Assembly: GCA_947503305.1 (NCBI GenBank) | Contig: CANNDF010000004.1 | Location: forward strand, 1 to 64,000 | Source: an uncultured Dokdonia sp. | GTDB taxonomy: Bacteria; Bacteroidota; Bacteroidia; Flavobacteriales; Flavobacteriaceae | Direction of reading: 5' to 3' | DNA: 64,000 bases | In this document: in pieces, positions 1 to 10,000 of the stretch | Layout: each line of letters begins with the position of its first letter | Position numbering within the stretch: position 1 is the stretch's first letter | The notes under the pieces: generated by a model | The model's database searches: none | Seen by the model: only the letters and a program-made list of their open reading frames with translations | Told to the model about the DNA's origin: nothing | Translations under genes and position numbers: made by a program

Positions 1-36
1 ATGGTACTACAATCGTGGGAGAGTAGGTCGCCGCCT
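1..36 (+). rRNA. rrf: 5S ribosomal RNA, 3' end only
   Basis: The first bases match the conserved 3' end of bacterial 5S rRNA (GGGAGAGTAGGTCGCCGCC). A strong terminator follows within ten bases. Only the last third or so of the gene is in the window, so the 16S-23S-5S operon continues to the left. The exact 3' end is uncertain by a base or two. Confidence 0.9.
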
Positions 37-38
37 TT

Positions 39-77
39 TTAAGGTCTAATACAGATATGTGTTAGACCTTTTTTTAT
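39..77 (+). terminator. Rho-independent terminator of the rRNA operon
   Basis: A hairpin with arms AAGGTCTAA and TTAGACCTT encloses a short loop and is followed at once by a run of T. It starts directly after the 5S end, so it should end the rRNA transcript. Confidence 0.9.
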
Positions 78-78
78 G

Positions 79-104
79 CTCTATACTATGGTCATAGTAT
101 AGAG
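79..104. repeat. Perfect 12-bp inverted repeat with 2-bp spacer
   Basis: The arms CTCTATACTATG (79-90) and CATAGTATAGAG (93-104) are exact reverse complements separated by GT. There is no T run after it, so it does not look like a second terminator. It sits between the rRNA terminator and the start of the next gene, where it could be an operator or an mRNA 5' hairpin. Confidence 0.7.
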
Positions 105-166
105 ATAGTACTTCTCGATTTATTATTAATCGTTATTTTTATACTTCTAAGACATAACCTTTCCTT

Positions 167-1486
167 ATGAGTAATGACCCTAACAATAAAAAATTTAAAG
201 ATTGGCTTGATATTCTACAACAAGAGAGCTGGCAGTTAGAGTTAATTATTTCAGGTTTTGCTATTTATGGACTTTTTATGGTGATTGAACCAATAGAAAT
301 TGCCAACCTAGAAGCTCGTATTAATAACAATATGTATCGGTCTATTATCATGCAAGGGTTATTGATTTCTTGGTATATTCTTACAATTAATCTACTTGCA
401 CATGTTGTTTTAAGAGGACTTTGGATAGGAGCTATTGGTTTACGTTATGTATCTGGCGATATTGACTATGATGAATTAAACTATAGCACAAAGTTTAAAA
501 CCCATCTAATTAAAAGAGTTGGTTCTTTTGATCGATATGTAGCTGCATTAGAAAAGTACTGTAGTGTCATTTTTGCAATAACATTTCTATTATTGTTTTA
601 TTTACTGGGATTATTACTACTTGCTGCTACATTTACTCTTTTGGGACTTTGGATTGATAGTGAAAATACGCCAGATTATTTACGGTATTGGGTGGCTATA
701 CCACTGATAATATTATTAGGAGTAGGTGCAATTATTACTTTTGTTGATTTTTTTACTCAAGGTTGGTTAAAAAAGAAGAAATGGACAACATGGTTTTACT
801 ACCCTGTTTATTGGGTATTTAAATACTTGACGCTTTCATTTCTATATAGACCTATTGTATATAATTTACTCGACACAAAATTTGGAAGAAGGTTAAGTTT
901 ACTTCTAGTTCCGTTGTATATGGTAGTAGCTATTGTAGCTCAAACTGGTTTCAGTAGGTCCAATTATTTGGAGAGAGATCTTAATTCTACTCCCTATGTT
1001 GCGAATGTGGAGAATTATAACGATTTGATTCGTAATGACAATCTAAAATTTGTAGATAGAGCCTCCATTCCATCCAAAGTAATAACAGATCCTTTTTTAA
1101 ACGTATTTATTGTATATGGTGCTAACATAGAGGATGACGTTTTTTATTTTAATGAAAAACTAAAACCAGAAGAAGACAATAGAGGTCTCTATTCTATATT
1201 TGGATCCGGAACTTTAGATTGGAGAAAAAAAGGGAAGTTATTTAAAGATTATTTATCTACATTACAAGAAATGTATTTACTAAAAGTGGATACGACTTCT
1301 TATAATTTTGACCTTGTTTTTACAGAAAATACGAAAGGACAACTCGGCTTTGAGACGGTGTTGGACATCCGTGATTTAGAAAAAGGGAAGCATGTTTTAG
1401 AGATTAAGAGAAAAGACCATCGATTAGATAGTGTCTACTTTAGAAGAATCATACGTATTCCTTTTTGGAACTATTCTGAGGAGTGA
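167..1486 (+). CDS. Integral membrane protein, unknown function
   Basis: I do not recognise a family. The 439-residue protein has about five hydrophobic segments in its first 260 residues (roughly 24-41, 60-92, 132-163, 174-196 and 243-259). A soluble C-terminal part of about 180 residues follows that is probably outside the cytoplasm. There is no cleavable signal peptide; the start MSNDPNNKKFKDW is hydrophilic. It is the first gene after the rRNA operon and stands alone on its strand. The ATG at 167 is preceded by no Shine-Dalgarno site. A copy of the 14-bp palindrome lies 7 bp after the stop codon. Confidence 0.75.
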   Translation: MSNDPNNKKFKDWLDILQQESWQLELIISGFAIYGLFMVIEPIEIANLEARINNNMYRSIIMQGLLISWYILTINLLAHVVLRGLWIGAIGLRYVSGDIDYDELNYSTKFKTHLIKRVGSFDRYVAALEKYCSVIFAITFLLLFYLLGLLLLAATFTLLGLWIDSENTPDYLRYWVAIPLIILLGVGAIITFVDFFTQGWLKKKKWTTWFYYPVYWVFKYLTLSFLYRPIVYNLLDTKFGRRLSLLLVPLYMVVAIVAQTGFSRSNYLERDLNSTPYVANVENYNDLIRNDNLKFVDRASIPSKVITDPFLNVFIVYGANIEDDVFYFNEKLKPEEDNRGLYSIFGSGTLDWRKKGKLFKDYLSTLQEMYLLKVDTTSYNFDLVFTENTKGQLGFETVLDIRDLEKGKHVLEIKRKDHRLDSVYFRRIIRIPFWNYSEE

Positions 1487-1492
1487 TTGTAT

Positions 1493-1506
1493 GCTTTCGC
1501 GAAAGC
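1493..1506. repeat. 14-bp palindrome GCTTTCGCGAAAGC, copy 1 (intergenic)
   Basis: Exact copy, 7 bp after the stop codon of the membrane protein gene and between two convergent genes. There is no T run, so it is not an obvious terminator. Confidence 0.95.
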
Positions 1507-1523
1507 GAATGACTAACTAACTC

Positions 1524-2246
1524 TCATATTTTTTTTAAAAATGCAATTACTGCATTCCAATATCCATTACTGTCATCAAATTTTTCCCACAATGCTCTTG
1601 AACCATGGTTGCCAGAGGATGTGGGGGTATATGCTACTTTTGTCGTTGTTGGTATTGCTTCCTGTATAGCCGACCAATTCTTTTTCTCATTTTGAGCAGA
1701 CGTAATAAACGATGGGACACTTATCTTTGAAGCACTATTTTTTATAAAGTTTTTTTGACCAAAATATTCTCCTGGCGAAAAAGATAATACAGCATCTATG
1801 CTATTAGGGTAATCTCCAGCATATTTTAATACCAATGAAGATGAATATGAACTTCCCCAGATTATAATTTTAGCAGGTTTATATGTTTTTTTTACATATG
1901 CAACTGTGGCCTCTATATCTTGAAATGCATCTATATATGCCGTCTTTTTTCCTTCTTTTTTTGCTTCTTTATTCGTGAGATTCATAACGTCATTAACACT
2001 TCCTCCTGAACGTTGATCTACAGCTATGCAATGATATCCTAATGTATTTAATCTTGGCGCTATTTCTTTATATTCCCCACGACTCCATCCGGCTTGATGA
2101 AAGAGTATGATATAGGTATCACTATTTGTGGTGTTATAATAATCTGCTGTTATTTGTAAGCCATCTTCAGAAGGGTAGGTTATGATTTCTTGTGCAGTAA
2201 TGGATAGCATTGTAAAGCTCAATGAAAGTATTAATAGGTATTTCAT
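1524..2246 (-). CDS. Secreted alpha/beta hydrolase
   Basis: This 240-residue protein has a signal peptide (first 18 residues, ending near ITAQ) and then an alpha/beta hydrolase fold. The nucleophile elbow is WGSSYSS, with the likely catalytic Ser at 133. FHQAGWSRGEY near residue 50 provides the oxyanion side, and SGNHGSR near 214 the catalytic His. The family is that of small dienelactone-hydrolase-like or lysophospholipase-like esterases acting in the periplasm. The substrate cannot be read from sequence. It is convergent with the upstream membrane protein gene and transcribed alone. Confidence 0.8.
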   Translation of the reverse strand: MKYLLILSLSFTMLSITAQEIITYPSEDGLQITADYYNTTNSDTYIILFHQAGWSRGEYKEIAPRLNTLGYHCIAVDQRSGGSVNDVMNLTNKEAKKEGKKTAYIDAFQDIEATVAYVKKTYKPAKIIIWGSSYSSSLVLKYAGDYPNSIDAVLSFSPGEYFGQKNFIKNSASKISVPSFITSAQNEKKNWSAIQEAIPTTTKVAYTPTSSGNHGSRALWEKFDDSNGYWNAVIAFLKKI

Positions 2247-2374
2247 AGTATTGATTATTATATAGTATCTTATTTAATTAGGTCTGCTGTATTTTATGAT
2301 ACTTACAACCTAATATATTTATCGTATAAATTACATGATATACATTACAATAACATCTTAACGTTTTAATTATT

Positions 2375-2382
2375 TATCTTTA
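2375..2382 (+). promoter_or_regulatory. Possible -7 promoter element (TATCTTTA)
   Basis: TATCTTTA matches seven of eight positions of the Bacteroidota -7 consensus TAnnTTTG and lies 17 bp before the DinB-like gene. No clear -33 TTG was found, so this is tentative. Confidence 0.3.
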
Positions 2383-2398
2383 CCAAATAAATTACTTT

Positions 2399-2908
2399 AT
2401 GCGAGCAACAATTATATCTACTATAAATAAAAATTTAAATAACGCAATCTCTTTAATTGATACAATAGATCAAAAAGTATATATAGACAATAGTATTGGA
2501 CCTTATTATAGTAGTATAGGTTCTCATCTACGACATGCCTTAGATTTTTTTGATTGTATTATCTCTGGTTTACAGAATAATGATATAGACTTAACGGCAC
2601 GAAAAAGAGATGAAATCATTTCTATAAATCCTGGTGCGGCAAGAGAACATATCTATGAGATTCAACGACAATTATCTGCATTTGTAGATGTAAACACTGA
2701 CTATTTGTTGAATGTTACCGATAATCTTGGTGATGGGAAAGTAACAGTAATGTATACGTTAGAGAGTATTCTTGCTCAAGCAAATACACATGCAACACAT
2801 CATTATGCTATTATTAGTTATATTATGTGTGCTCTTGATGTGAATGTTGTGATTCCAGGCTTTGGATACAACCCTTCAACTCCTATTCCTAAAAGAGAGG
2901 GTATTTAA
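2399..2908 (+). CDS. DinB/YfiT-like putative metalloenzyme
   Basis: This 169-residue, mostly helical protein carries the histidine pattern of the DinB-like superfamily: SHLRHALDFF (His43, His46) in an early helix and NTHATHHYAII (His131, His134, His135) in a late helix. In this fold such histidines form a metal site on a four-helix bundle. Members include thiol-dependent S-transferases and DNA-damage-induced proteins of unknown activity. It lacks a signal peptide, so it is cytoplasmic. It is a single gene closed by a shared terminator with its convergent neighbour. The specific reaction is unknown. Confidence 0.7.
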   Translation: MRATIISTINKNLNNAISLIDTIDQKVYIDNSIGPYYSSIGSHLRHALDFFDCIISGLQNNDIDLTARKRDEIISINPGAAREHIYEIQRQLSAFVDVNTDYLLNVTDNLGDGKVTVMYTLESILAQANTHATHHYAIISYIMCALDVNVVIPGFGYNPSTPIPKREGI

Positions 2909-2930
2909 TTTATTGTTTTCTACTTTAAAT

Positions 2931-2962
2931 AACAAAGCCATCCAATGATGAATGACTTTGTT
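2931..2962. terminator. Bidirectional terminator between convergent genes
   Basis: The arms AACAAAGCCAT (2931-2941) and ATGACTTTGTT (2952-2962) pair with one mismatch. T or A runs lie on the outer sides. It sits between the stops of the DinB-like gene and the metzincin gene and can serve both. Confidence 0.65.
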
Positions 2963-3007
2963 TTAAAGAAAGTTATTTTTTATACCCCTGTTGTTCTAAT
3001 AACTCTC

Positions 3008-4444
3008 TTAATTGTTATTTTGTTTTAAGATTATTTTTTGTTCTTGTGTACCATCATTATATTGTTTTCTAATAAGGTACAATCCATTTTCTAGGTCTTG
3101 TATTAAAGTGGGTTGATTGATATCGGAAGAATTTTTTTCTATAATGGTGTAGTTACCATTTAAGACACCATCATTAAACTTAATTATCTTTCCACCACTT
3201 ATTGCTCTGTTTACATTGTGATAACAACGTCTGGGCTGATCTTCTAATTGTTCAATAACGATAGCTGATCTATTTGGGTGATAAATATTGTCTAGGTCTA
3301 GTGAAAAGCGATCTATTTCTTTCAAAATGATACTTGAATCATAGACAAAGGTAGTGTCTTCATAATCTGAAGGGGTATTATATATTTGATAGCCATTAGG
3401 AGTTTGTCCTCCAGCACTTACAAATTTATAATCAAAACCAGGTTGAAAAAGCGGTTTGTCATCAGGATTACTTGGTCCAGCAACATAATAATTTCCTTTA
3501 TAAGGTTCATATAGAGAAGATACGGGTGTTAAAATTGCTTGTATAATAGCTTCATTTTCTATGGTCTCTCTCATTCGTATACCCTGACCTTCAGTAAATG
3601 AAGTATTATATCCATAAAACTCTATTCTATTATCTGAAACCATAAAGTTGTTAACGTCTATATCTTCATAGGGGGTATTAGTAGCGTCTACTACTTCATC
3701 ACTGTATAAATATTCAAGTATGGGAGTTCCAGAATTATTATTTAGACATAAATTAACTTCAAAATATGTTGCAGGAGTATCTGTAACCAAATCACCAGTT
3801 TCGTCTGCATTATAATTAACAGTATCTGTCTCATCTCTAGTTACATTTTCTGAAGTCGAATTTAAGCTCGGAAAATTACCAGATGAAATTTGATTTGAAT
3901 TACAAGTAAGTTGAGTTGTAAAATTGTCAAGGAATCTTGAAGTATTTCCGTTTGTATGCCTCAACCCTAGAATATGACCCACCTCATGCGCAATTAGAAA
4001 TTGTTTGTTTTGATCATTTGTAAATGCTTGATGTGTAATTATGATGTTTAAAGGATTAGGAAAACCAGCGACCGCTCCACCATCAATTCCCTGTATTCTA
4101 AAATTAATCCTATCTGGATAATAATTATTATCATAATCTCCGATGTCTTCTATAAATTCAAAACCTGAATATTTAAAAAAAATGTTGAATTGATTATAAT
4201 TGATATTCAAATAGGCTATAGCTGCTAAATAATCTTCTTCACCAAGATCTCGTTCAATAGCTGTTTCTTCTTCGATTAAGAAATAAGTTTTAATAACTAA
4301 TTTTGATTCATCACTAAATTTCATTTTAGAATCGCCTGTATGATAGGATTTTAATCCATAATCTATATTGCAATTACAAATACTTGTAAATTGTGCTTGA
4401 ATCGCAAATGGTATTACTAAGAGTAAATAGGCAAGTTTTTTCAT
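3008..4444 (-). CDS. Secreted zinc metallopeptidase (metzincin), probable T9SS cargo
   Basis: The 478-residue protein begins with a signal peptide (MKKLAYLLLVIPFAIQAQ). It contains the metzincin zinc motif HEVGHILGLRH, with ligands His153, His157 and His163 and catalytic Glu154. The last 75 residues, ending in LENGLYLIRKQYNDG and a basic tail, resemble a type IX secretion C-terminal sorting domain (the GLYLI pattern). An extracellular or surface-bound endopeptidase is the likely role. It is transcribed alone, with the AraC-type regulator gene immediately upstream on the same strand. The exact peptidase family (M43-like or other) is not settled. Confidence 0.8.
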   Translation of the reverse strand: MKKLAYLLLVIPFAIQAQFTSICNCNIDYGLKSYHTGDSKMKFSDESKLVIKTYFLIEEETAIERDLGEEDYLAAIAYLNINYNQFNIFFKYSGFEFIEDIGDYDNNYYPDRINFRIQGIDGGAVAGFPNPLNIIITHQAFTNDQNKQFLIAHEVGHILGLRHTNGNTSRFLDNFTTQLTCNSNQISSGNFPSLNSTSENVTRDETDTVNYNADETGDLVTDTPATYFEVNLCLNNNSGTPILEYLYSDEVVDATNTPYEDIDVNNFMVSDNRIEFYGYNTSFTEGQGIRMRETIENEAIIQAILTPVSSLYEPYKGNYYVAGPSNPDDKPLFQPGFDYKFVSAGGQTPNGYQIYNTPSDYEDTTFVYDSSIILKEIDRFSLDLDNIYHPNRSAIVIEQLEDQPRRCYHNVNRAISGGKIIKFNDGVLNGNYTIIEKNSSDINQPTLIQDLENGLYLIRKQYNDGTQEQKIILKQNNN

Positions 4445-4603
4445 TTTATTATTATTTATATGTTATGGTTTTAATTCTCTAATTATTACCTGTTGTATCT
4501 TACTTTACATGTATTTGTCCAAAAGAAATAGGAGTAATTATAATACTGGGTATTAGAAATGATTTAAAATCATCGTTCAAAAGTATTTTTTGATGTTTCA
4601 TTT

Positions 4604-5395
4604 TCATTGTATAGAATGGTCATTAGTTATTTTTTTATATAGAGTCCCATCTATTTTTTTAAAATGAGCGATGAATTTTGTGGGCGTATATCCTATGAAA
4701 TGTTTACACTCCCTTGTAAAGTGGGATGCATCATAAAAATGGAGATCTACTTCTGGATGTGTAGATTGTTCTTCTTGCAATTTTAGATTTAAACGCATGA
4801 CTCTAACAAATAATGAAGGTGTATATCCAGAGTATGTTTTAAAATATCTATATAATGTTCTATAGCTTATATTGAGCTGTTTTGCAATTTCTGTTATTGG
4901 AGTTCCCTTCTTTAATAATGGAAGGATGTAATCAGGATGAATTCTTTCTACTGGCCTATAGATTGACTTTAGGTAAGAAATTAAATTATCTTGAATATCT
5001 CTAGGATGTATAAATGTACCTTGCTTTGAGAGTAAGAGTGTTTTTAAATAGAGATTGTTTTTTAAACATTCTTCTGTAAAATGTGTGAATGCAAATGGAA
5101 AAAATGTGATAGAAAACCAGATAGGGTTTCCAGATAAAACGACTCTATATGTTTTATCTAGATTGCATATTTTAAGAGTAGTAATCTTCAATATAGGAGT
5201 TTCTTTTTCTTTAATTTGGATGATATTTTCAGTTATTTTAAAATCACAATTGAGACCTATATATATAGTTTTCTCTGTACTCGGAATTAGCAAGTATTCC
5301 TGTTCTTTACTAAAACTTTGCGTAGTAAAAAGGCTATAATTATTTATATGATTTTTAAGTAATGTGTCCTGTAAAAGACTCTTTTCAACAATCAT
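4604..5395 (-). CDS. AraC-family transcriptional regulator
   Basis: A 263-residue cytoplasmic protein. The C-terminal hundred residues carry the two helix-turn-helix units of AraC/XylS regulators. The first includes ITEIAKQLNISYRTLYRYF; the second includes the family signature region FYDASHFTRECKHFIGYTPTKF. The N-terminal 150 residues form a beta-rich sensor-like part I cannot match to a known ligand domain. The target is unknown. The secreted peptidase gene lies 160 bp downstream on the same strand, and a divergent sigma-factor operon begins 315 bp upstream. Either could be a target. Confidence 0.85.
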   Translation of the reverse strand: MIVEKSLLQDTLLKNHINNYSLFTTQSFSKEQEYLLIPSTEKTIYIGLNCDFKITENIIQIKEKETPILKITTLKICNLDKTYRVVLSGNPIWFSITFFPFAFTHFTEECLKNNLYLKTLLLSKQGTFIHPRDIQDNLISYLKSIYRPVERIHPDYILPLLKKGTPITEIAKQLNISYRTLYRYFKTYSGYTPSLFVRVMRLNLKLQEEQSTHPEVDLHFYDASHFTRECKHFIGYTPTKFIAHFKKIDGTLYKKITNDHSIQ

Positions 5396-5709
5396 TTATA
5401 CTATATTTTCTACCTCTATATGTGGATTTAGAAAAAGTGTAACCTCTTTTTTTAAAATTTGTTAGTTTTTTTGCATACTTATTAAAGAAGGAGTTTTAGT
5501 TAAGCAGGAATATTTTCGTACCATCGAGTTTAGAAAGATGTTAAAAGGTTAACTTTGTTGTGAATAGGTTTCAAGTGAGAAACAATTATACAATGTCAGT
5601 TCTATACAAGTAAATTTTAAAGTATTTTAGGTACTTTTACTAGAATTACCTCTTATAGATATGCTTAAAAAGTGGTAATAGAAATACTAAAAAGAATAAG
5701 CCTCCCCGA
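5396..5709. other. Intergenic region between AraC regulator and sigma-factor operon
   Basis: This 314-bp AT-rich gap separates divergent genes and must hold both promoters. TAACTTTG at 5550-5557 fits the Bacteroidota -7 consensus TAnnTTTG on the plus strand and would leave a leader of about 145 nt before the sigma-factor gene. No convincing -33 element, no tRNA and no coding frame of note were seen. Confidence 0.4.
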
Positions 5710-6330
5710 ATGAATGCATACTTTAGTAAAAGGAAAATCAAGAAGGCTTCGTACTCTGATCTAGAAATTTTAAATGCTATAAGAAACACACTAGAAGAAG
5801 ATCGTGTGCTTGAATTTTTATATGCGTCTGTTAAAAATTCATTATATCCATTTATTCTTTCAAATAATGGAAGTACAGATGATGCTGATGATGTATTACA
5901 AGATGCAATTATAGTATTTTATGAAAAAGTAAAATCTAAAGAGTTTAGGTTACAAACAACCATTGCAGGTTATATATTCACAGTAGGGAAATATATATGG
6001 TTAAATAAATTAAAAAAACAGAAGAAAGAAACCCCTCTTTCAAATGAAAATATTGAGGATATAGGGATAGCACATATAGACATAGAACAATATGCTATAG
6101 ATATTTCTGAGTATACAAAAGCAATTTTAGATTCTATGCAAGAAGGGTGTAAAAAGATTCTGATAGATAGTATCTATAAAAAGATGTCTATGAATGAGAT
6201 TGCAATAAAATATGGTTTTAAGAATGAGCAAGTTGCACGAAATAAGAAGCATAAGTGCCTAAAATCATTACGTATTAATATAGAAAAATCCTCTTACTTT
6301 TCTAAGATTTTAAAAGAAATAACAATATGA
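5710..6330 (+). CDS. Sigma-70 family RNA polymerase sigma factor (ECF-like)
   Basis: This 206-residue protein has the two-domain plan of small sigma factors. Region 2 lies around residues 50-110 and includes the DDADDVLQDAIIVFYEK stretch typical of sigma2. Region 4, around 150-195, has a helix-turn-helix (MSMNEIAIKYGFKNEQVARNK). The stop overlaps the start of the next gene (ATGA at 6327-6330), so the two are translationally coupled. The downstream TPR membrane protein may take the place of an anti-sigma factor; no canonical zinc anti-sigma motif is present. It is the first gene of a sigma/TPR/CHAT operon. Confidence 0.85.
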   Translation: MNAYFSKRKIKKASYSDLEILNAIRNTLEEDRVLEFLYASVKNSLYPFILSNNGSTDDADDVLQDAIIVFYEKVKSKEFRLQTTIAGYIFTVGKYIWLNKLKKQKKETPLSNENIEDIGIAHIDIEQYAIDISEYTKAILDSMQEGCKKILIDSIYKKMSMNEIAIKYGFKNEQVARNKKHKCLKSLRINIEKSSYFSKILKEITI

Positions 6331-7067
6331 GTACTTCACCCATATCTGATGAGTTACTTATTGATAAATTTTTATCAGATACCTTATCTGCGGAAGAAAG
6401 ACTTCTTTTTATAGAAAGAAAAGAGACAGAAACGTTTAAGGTAATGCTTGAAGAAGCAGTTATAAGACAACTAGGGAGGCAACAACTTAAAGAAAAGCTT
6501 AAAAACATAAGTATTTCTCAAAGAGAGAAAACTCCTGTGAGACGTTTTAATAAATATTATAAAATATTTATAGCAACAGCTGCTATTGCTATACTATTAT
6601 TTAGTGTAAGTATATTTCTTGAAATAGGCAATACTGTTATAGATATTGATCAATTATATAAAAATTATTATGAGCCATATCCAAATGTATATAGCTCAAA
6701 GAGTTCAAATAAGGATAGTATAACAACTTTAGATAAAGCATTACAATTATATGATGAAGAAAGTTACGCAAATGCAATTTCTACTTTTGAAAAAATAATC
6801 TCTGAATCAAAAACTAATGATAATATCACATTTTATTACGCGCAGTCATTACTAGCTAATAACAGATTCCAAGCTGCTCAGGTAGAGTTTAGAAAAATAA
6901 CAGAAAAGCATCTTTTTTATAATGAAGCACAATGGTATTTAGGACTTATTTTTTTAAAACAAGATAGCCTTGAGAAAACACGACATGTATATAAAGAATT
7001 ATTACCATTGGTAGGAGCTATCAAACAAAGAAAAATTACAGAATTACTTAAGCAAACAGAAAAATAA
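6327..7067 (+). CDS. Single-pass membrane protein with TPR-like C-terminus, possible anti-sigma role
   Basis: The 246-residue protein has a cytoplasmic helical N-terminus of about 75 residues, one transmembrane helix (about 79-98) and a C-terminal part with tetratricopeptide-like helices (about 135-235, for example ALQLYDEESYANAISTFEKI). This order, with an N-terminal cytoplasmic segment and a coupled sigma factor gene upstream, is what an anti-sigma factor would have. The link is from context only. The TPR part would face the periplasm and could contact the next gene's product, whose TPR region is also predicted there. The gap to the next gene is 8 bp. Confidence 0.75.
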   Translation: MSTSPISDELLIDKFLSDTLSAEERLLFIERKETETFKVMLEEAVIRQLGRQQLKEKLKNISISQREKTPVRRFNKYYKIFIATAAIAILLFSVSIFLEIGNTVIDIDQLYKNYYEPYPNVYSSKSSNKDSITTLDKALQLYDEESYANAISTFEKIISESKTNDNITFYYAQSLLANNRFQAAQVEFRKITEKHLFYNEAQWYLGLIFLKQDSLEKTRHVYKELLPLVGAIKQRKITELLKQTEK

Positions 7068-7075
7068 TTACCATT

Positions 7076-10000
7076 ATGAGTAAACACTATAACTATTCTC
7101 TTTTTTTAAAGAGGTTTCTAACTATTTTATTTTTTGCGATTATACATTTGTCGGTTGCTCAACAAAATGAAAAAACGAAGGCTTTAAAAATGGTTGATAG
7201 TGCATCTCGACTTCTAGATGATGAATTATATCAAGATGCATTGAAAGTTAATAGTAAAGCAAAAGAATTATTAGATACTAATGAGGTAATTGATACAACG
7301 CTTGCTAGAGTATACCGAATTTTTGGTGCTGCTTATCTTAAAGCAAGAAAAATAGACTCAGCTGCTTATTATAGTAATAAGGCACTTCGTATTCTTAATA
7401 AGAATGGTTTAGAAACTAAAGAGTTAGGCCTTGTATTATATATTTTAGGGACCGTTGATGCTATGCAGAACAAGCATGAATCTGCCCTAGACAAATTAGG
7501 AAGAGCGATAGTTATTAATGAAAATACCTTTGGCAAAGAACACCTTAAAACAGCAGTTGCCTATGGCAATATAGCGATAGTTTATAAACGACAAAAAAAA
7601 CTTGATCTAGCTTTAGAGTATAACTTAAAAGCATTGAATGTTTATTTATTATATCATGATGAAAATGACCCTATAGTATCTAAGTATTATAACAATATAG
7701 GAAATGTGTACTATGAAAGGGGTTATAATAAGAAAGCAAAATATTATTACGAAAAATCTGTAAAAATCATAACGAAAACTCATGGTGATAAGCATGTTTC
7801 TTTAGCGCCAATGTATGTGAATTTATCAAACATGTATTTCAATACATATAATTATAATAAATGTATAGATTATAGTTTAAAGTCTATAGAAATCTATAAA
7901 CGATATGGGGTTAATCATTCAAGACTGGCACCTCCGTACAACACATTAGGTGTGGCATACAATGAAATAGGTAATTATGAGAAGGCATTAGAATTCCTAG
8001 AAAAGAGCGAAGAAATTATAGATAAAAATCCAAAGACATCTATTTCAAAACATTATGTATATAATTCGTTATCAAAAACGTATAGATCTATAGGTGATTA
8101 TGAGAAGGAACTTTATTATTTAGAATTATCCAGAGATATCATACTCAATAGATATGATGAGAATTATGAAGATCTTGTGGTTGTGTATATGAACTTATCA
8201 AGAGCATATAGACATTTGAGTAATTATGATAAAGCATTGCATTATGCAAAGAAATCATTATCGCTTATGAAACAAGACAGTAAAAAAGAAGGGGGGCTTG
8301 CTTATATTGAGGTTATACGAACTTATTTTCATAAGGAAGATTATAAAATGGCTCGGAGGTATTTAGATACCTTAAGTACTTCCTTAGGATTTAATGATAA
8401 AAATGAAGAAATATTTCATTCTATAAACTTTTTAAGTGCAAGACGCTCCTTTCTTGAGACACTCGGTAATTATTATGAGTTAGTTCAGCATACAGATCCT
8501 GTTACTTATTTAGATTCGTTGCGACACGTTGACAAACGCTTTATAGCATTTCAAGATTTTATTATTGAGAATTCTTTTGGCGAAAAAACAGAAAATATAT
8601 ACATAGGAGGTGCTCATCATTTATATGAAGAAGGGATTTCTCATATCTTAGAAAAAGGTGATAAAAAAGAAATTAATGAAGCCTTTAAAATTTCAGAATT
8701 AGTAAAATCTCGTAAACTATTGGAAAGCTTTTATAAAGAGAATGCGATAAAAATAAGTGGTATACCGCAAGAACTCCTTGATAAAGATGAAGATTTAAAC
8801 ATAGAGTTTTCTAGATTAGAAAAAACACAATATGAAATATCAAATAGTTCTGTGCCTAATGACAGTGTTTTAGTCGCTATAAATGATAAAATTTTTAAAA
8901 ATAAACAAGAGCGTGAAGAGATAACAACACTTTTTAAAAAAGAGTATCCCAATTATTATCAACTTATTCATGATAATAATGTAGTTGATATAGCACAGGT
9001 TCAAAAATTTCTAAAAAACAAACAATCTTTAGTAGAGTATTTTATGGGAGAAGAGCAGCTCTTTATTTTTGTTATTAATAAGGATTCGTATTTACTAAAG
9101 AAAGTAGAGATAGACTCTTCATTTAATGATACTGTAGAGCAATTACGAGATGGAATTTACAACTACTGGTCTCAAAAAGAAAAGGTCAATAATAACAGCG
9201 ATAATCCAAATAAATTATATGTAGAAGCGGCTTATACATTATATAATACACTTATAGCTCCTGTAGAAAAGGAATTATCTGAAAATGTAATTATAGTCCC
9301 AGATGGTGAGCTTAGCTTTATTCCATTTGACGCATTATTAACTGAGCGTGTAAACCAGGAAATAAATACTAGAAAACTACCCTATTTACTTAAAAAATAT
9401 ACTATTAGTTATTCCTACTCTGCAACATTATTAGATCAAATAAATGCCAGAGAACCAGAAGGATTAAATGATAAGATCATAGCCTTTGCTCCAGAATTTA
9501 AGAGTGAAGATACCTATACTACTATAGCGATGAGACGTAATGGATTAGGGAGACTTAAATATAATATTCCTGAGGTAGAAACAATAAGTGATTTAATAAA
9601 AACTGATATTTATAAATCAGATGCTGCAACTAAAATTAATTTTGTTAAGAATTCAAAAAACTATAAAATAATTCACTTATCTACACATGCAAAAGCTAAT
9701 GATACGTATGGGGATTATTCATACATAGCCTTTGATAATGGGAATGATTCCATTCCAGAAGTAGAAGATAAATTATATGTAAAAGAACTATACAATCTTG
9801 ATTTAAATGCAGATATGGTAGTACTCAGCGCATGTGAGACAGGAGTAGGAGAAATAAAAAAAGGGGAAGGGGTTATTAGTCTGGCAAGGGCCTTTACATA
9901 TGCAGGTGCTCAAAGTACAGTAACTAGTCTTTGGAATGTCAATGATGCGCAGACGTCAAAATTAATGGAGCTCTTTTATATCAATATAAAAGATGGGTTA

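Noticed and set aside
5055-5339. Open frame of 94 codons opposite the AraC regulator
   Set aside because: It lies within the regulator gene and has no recognisable features.
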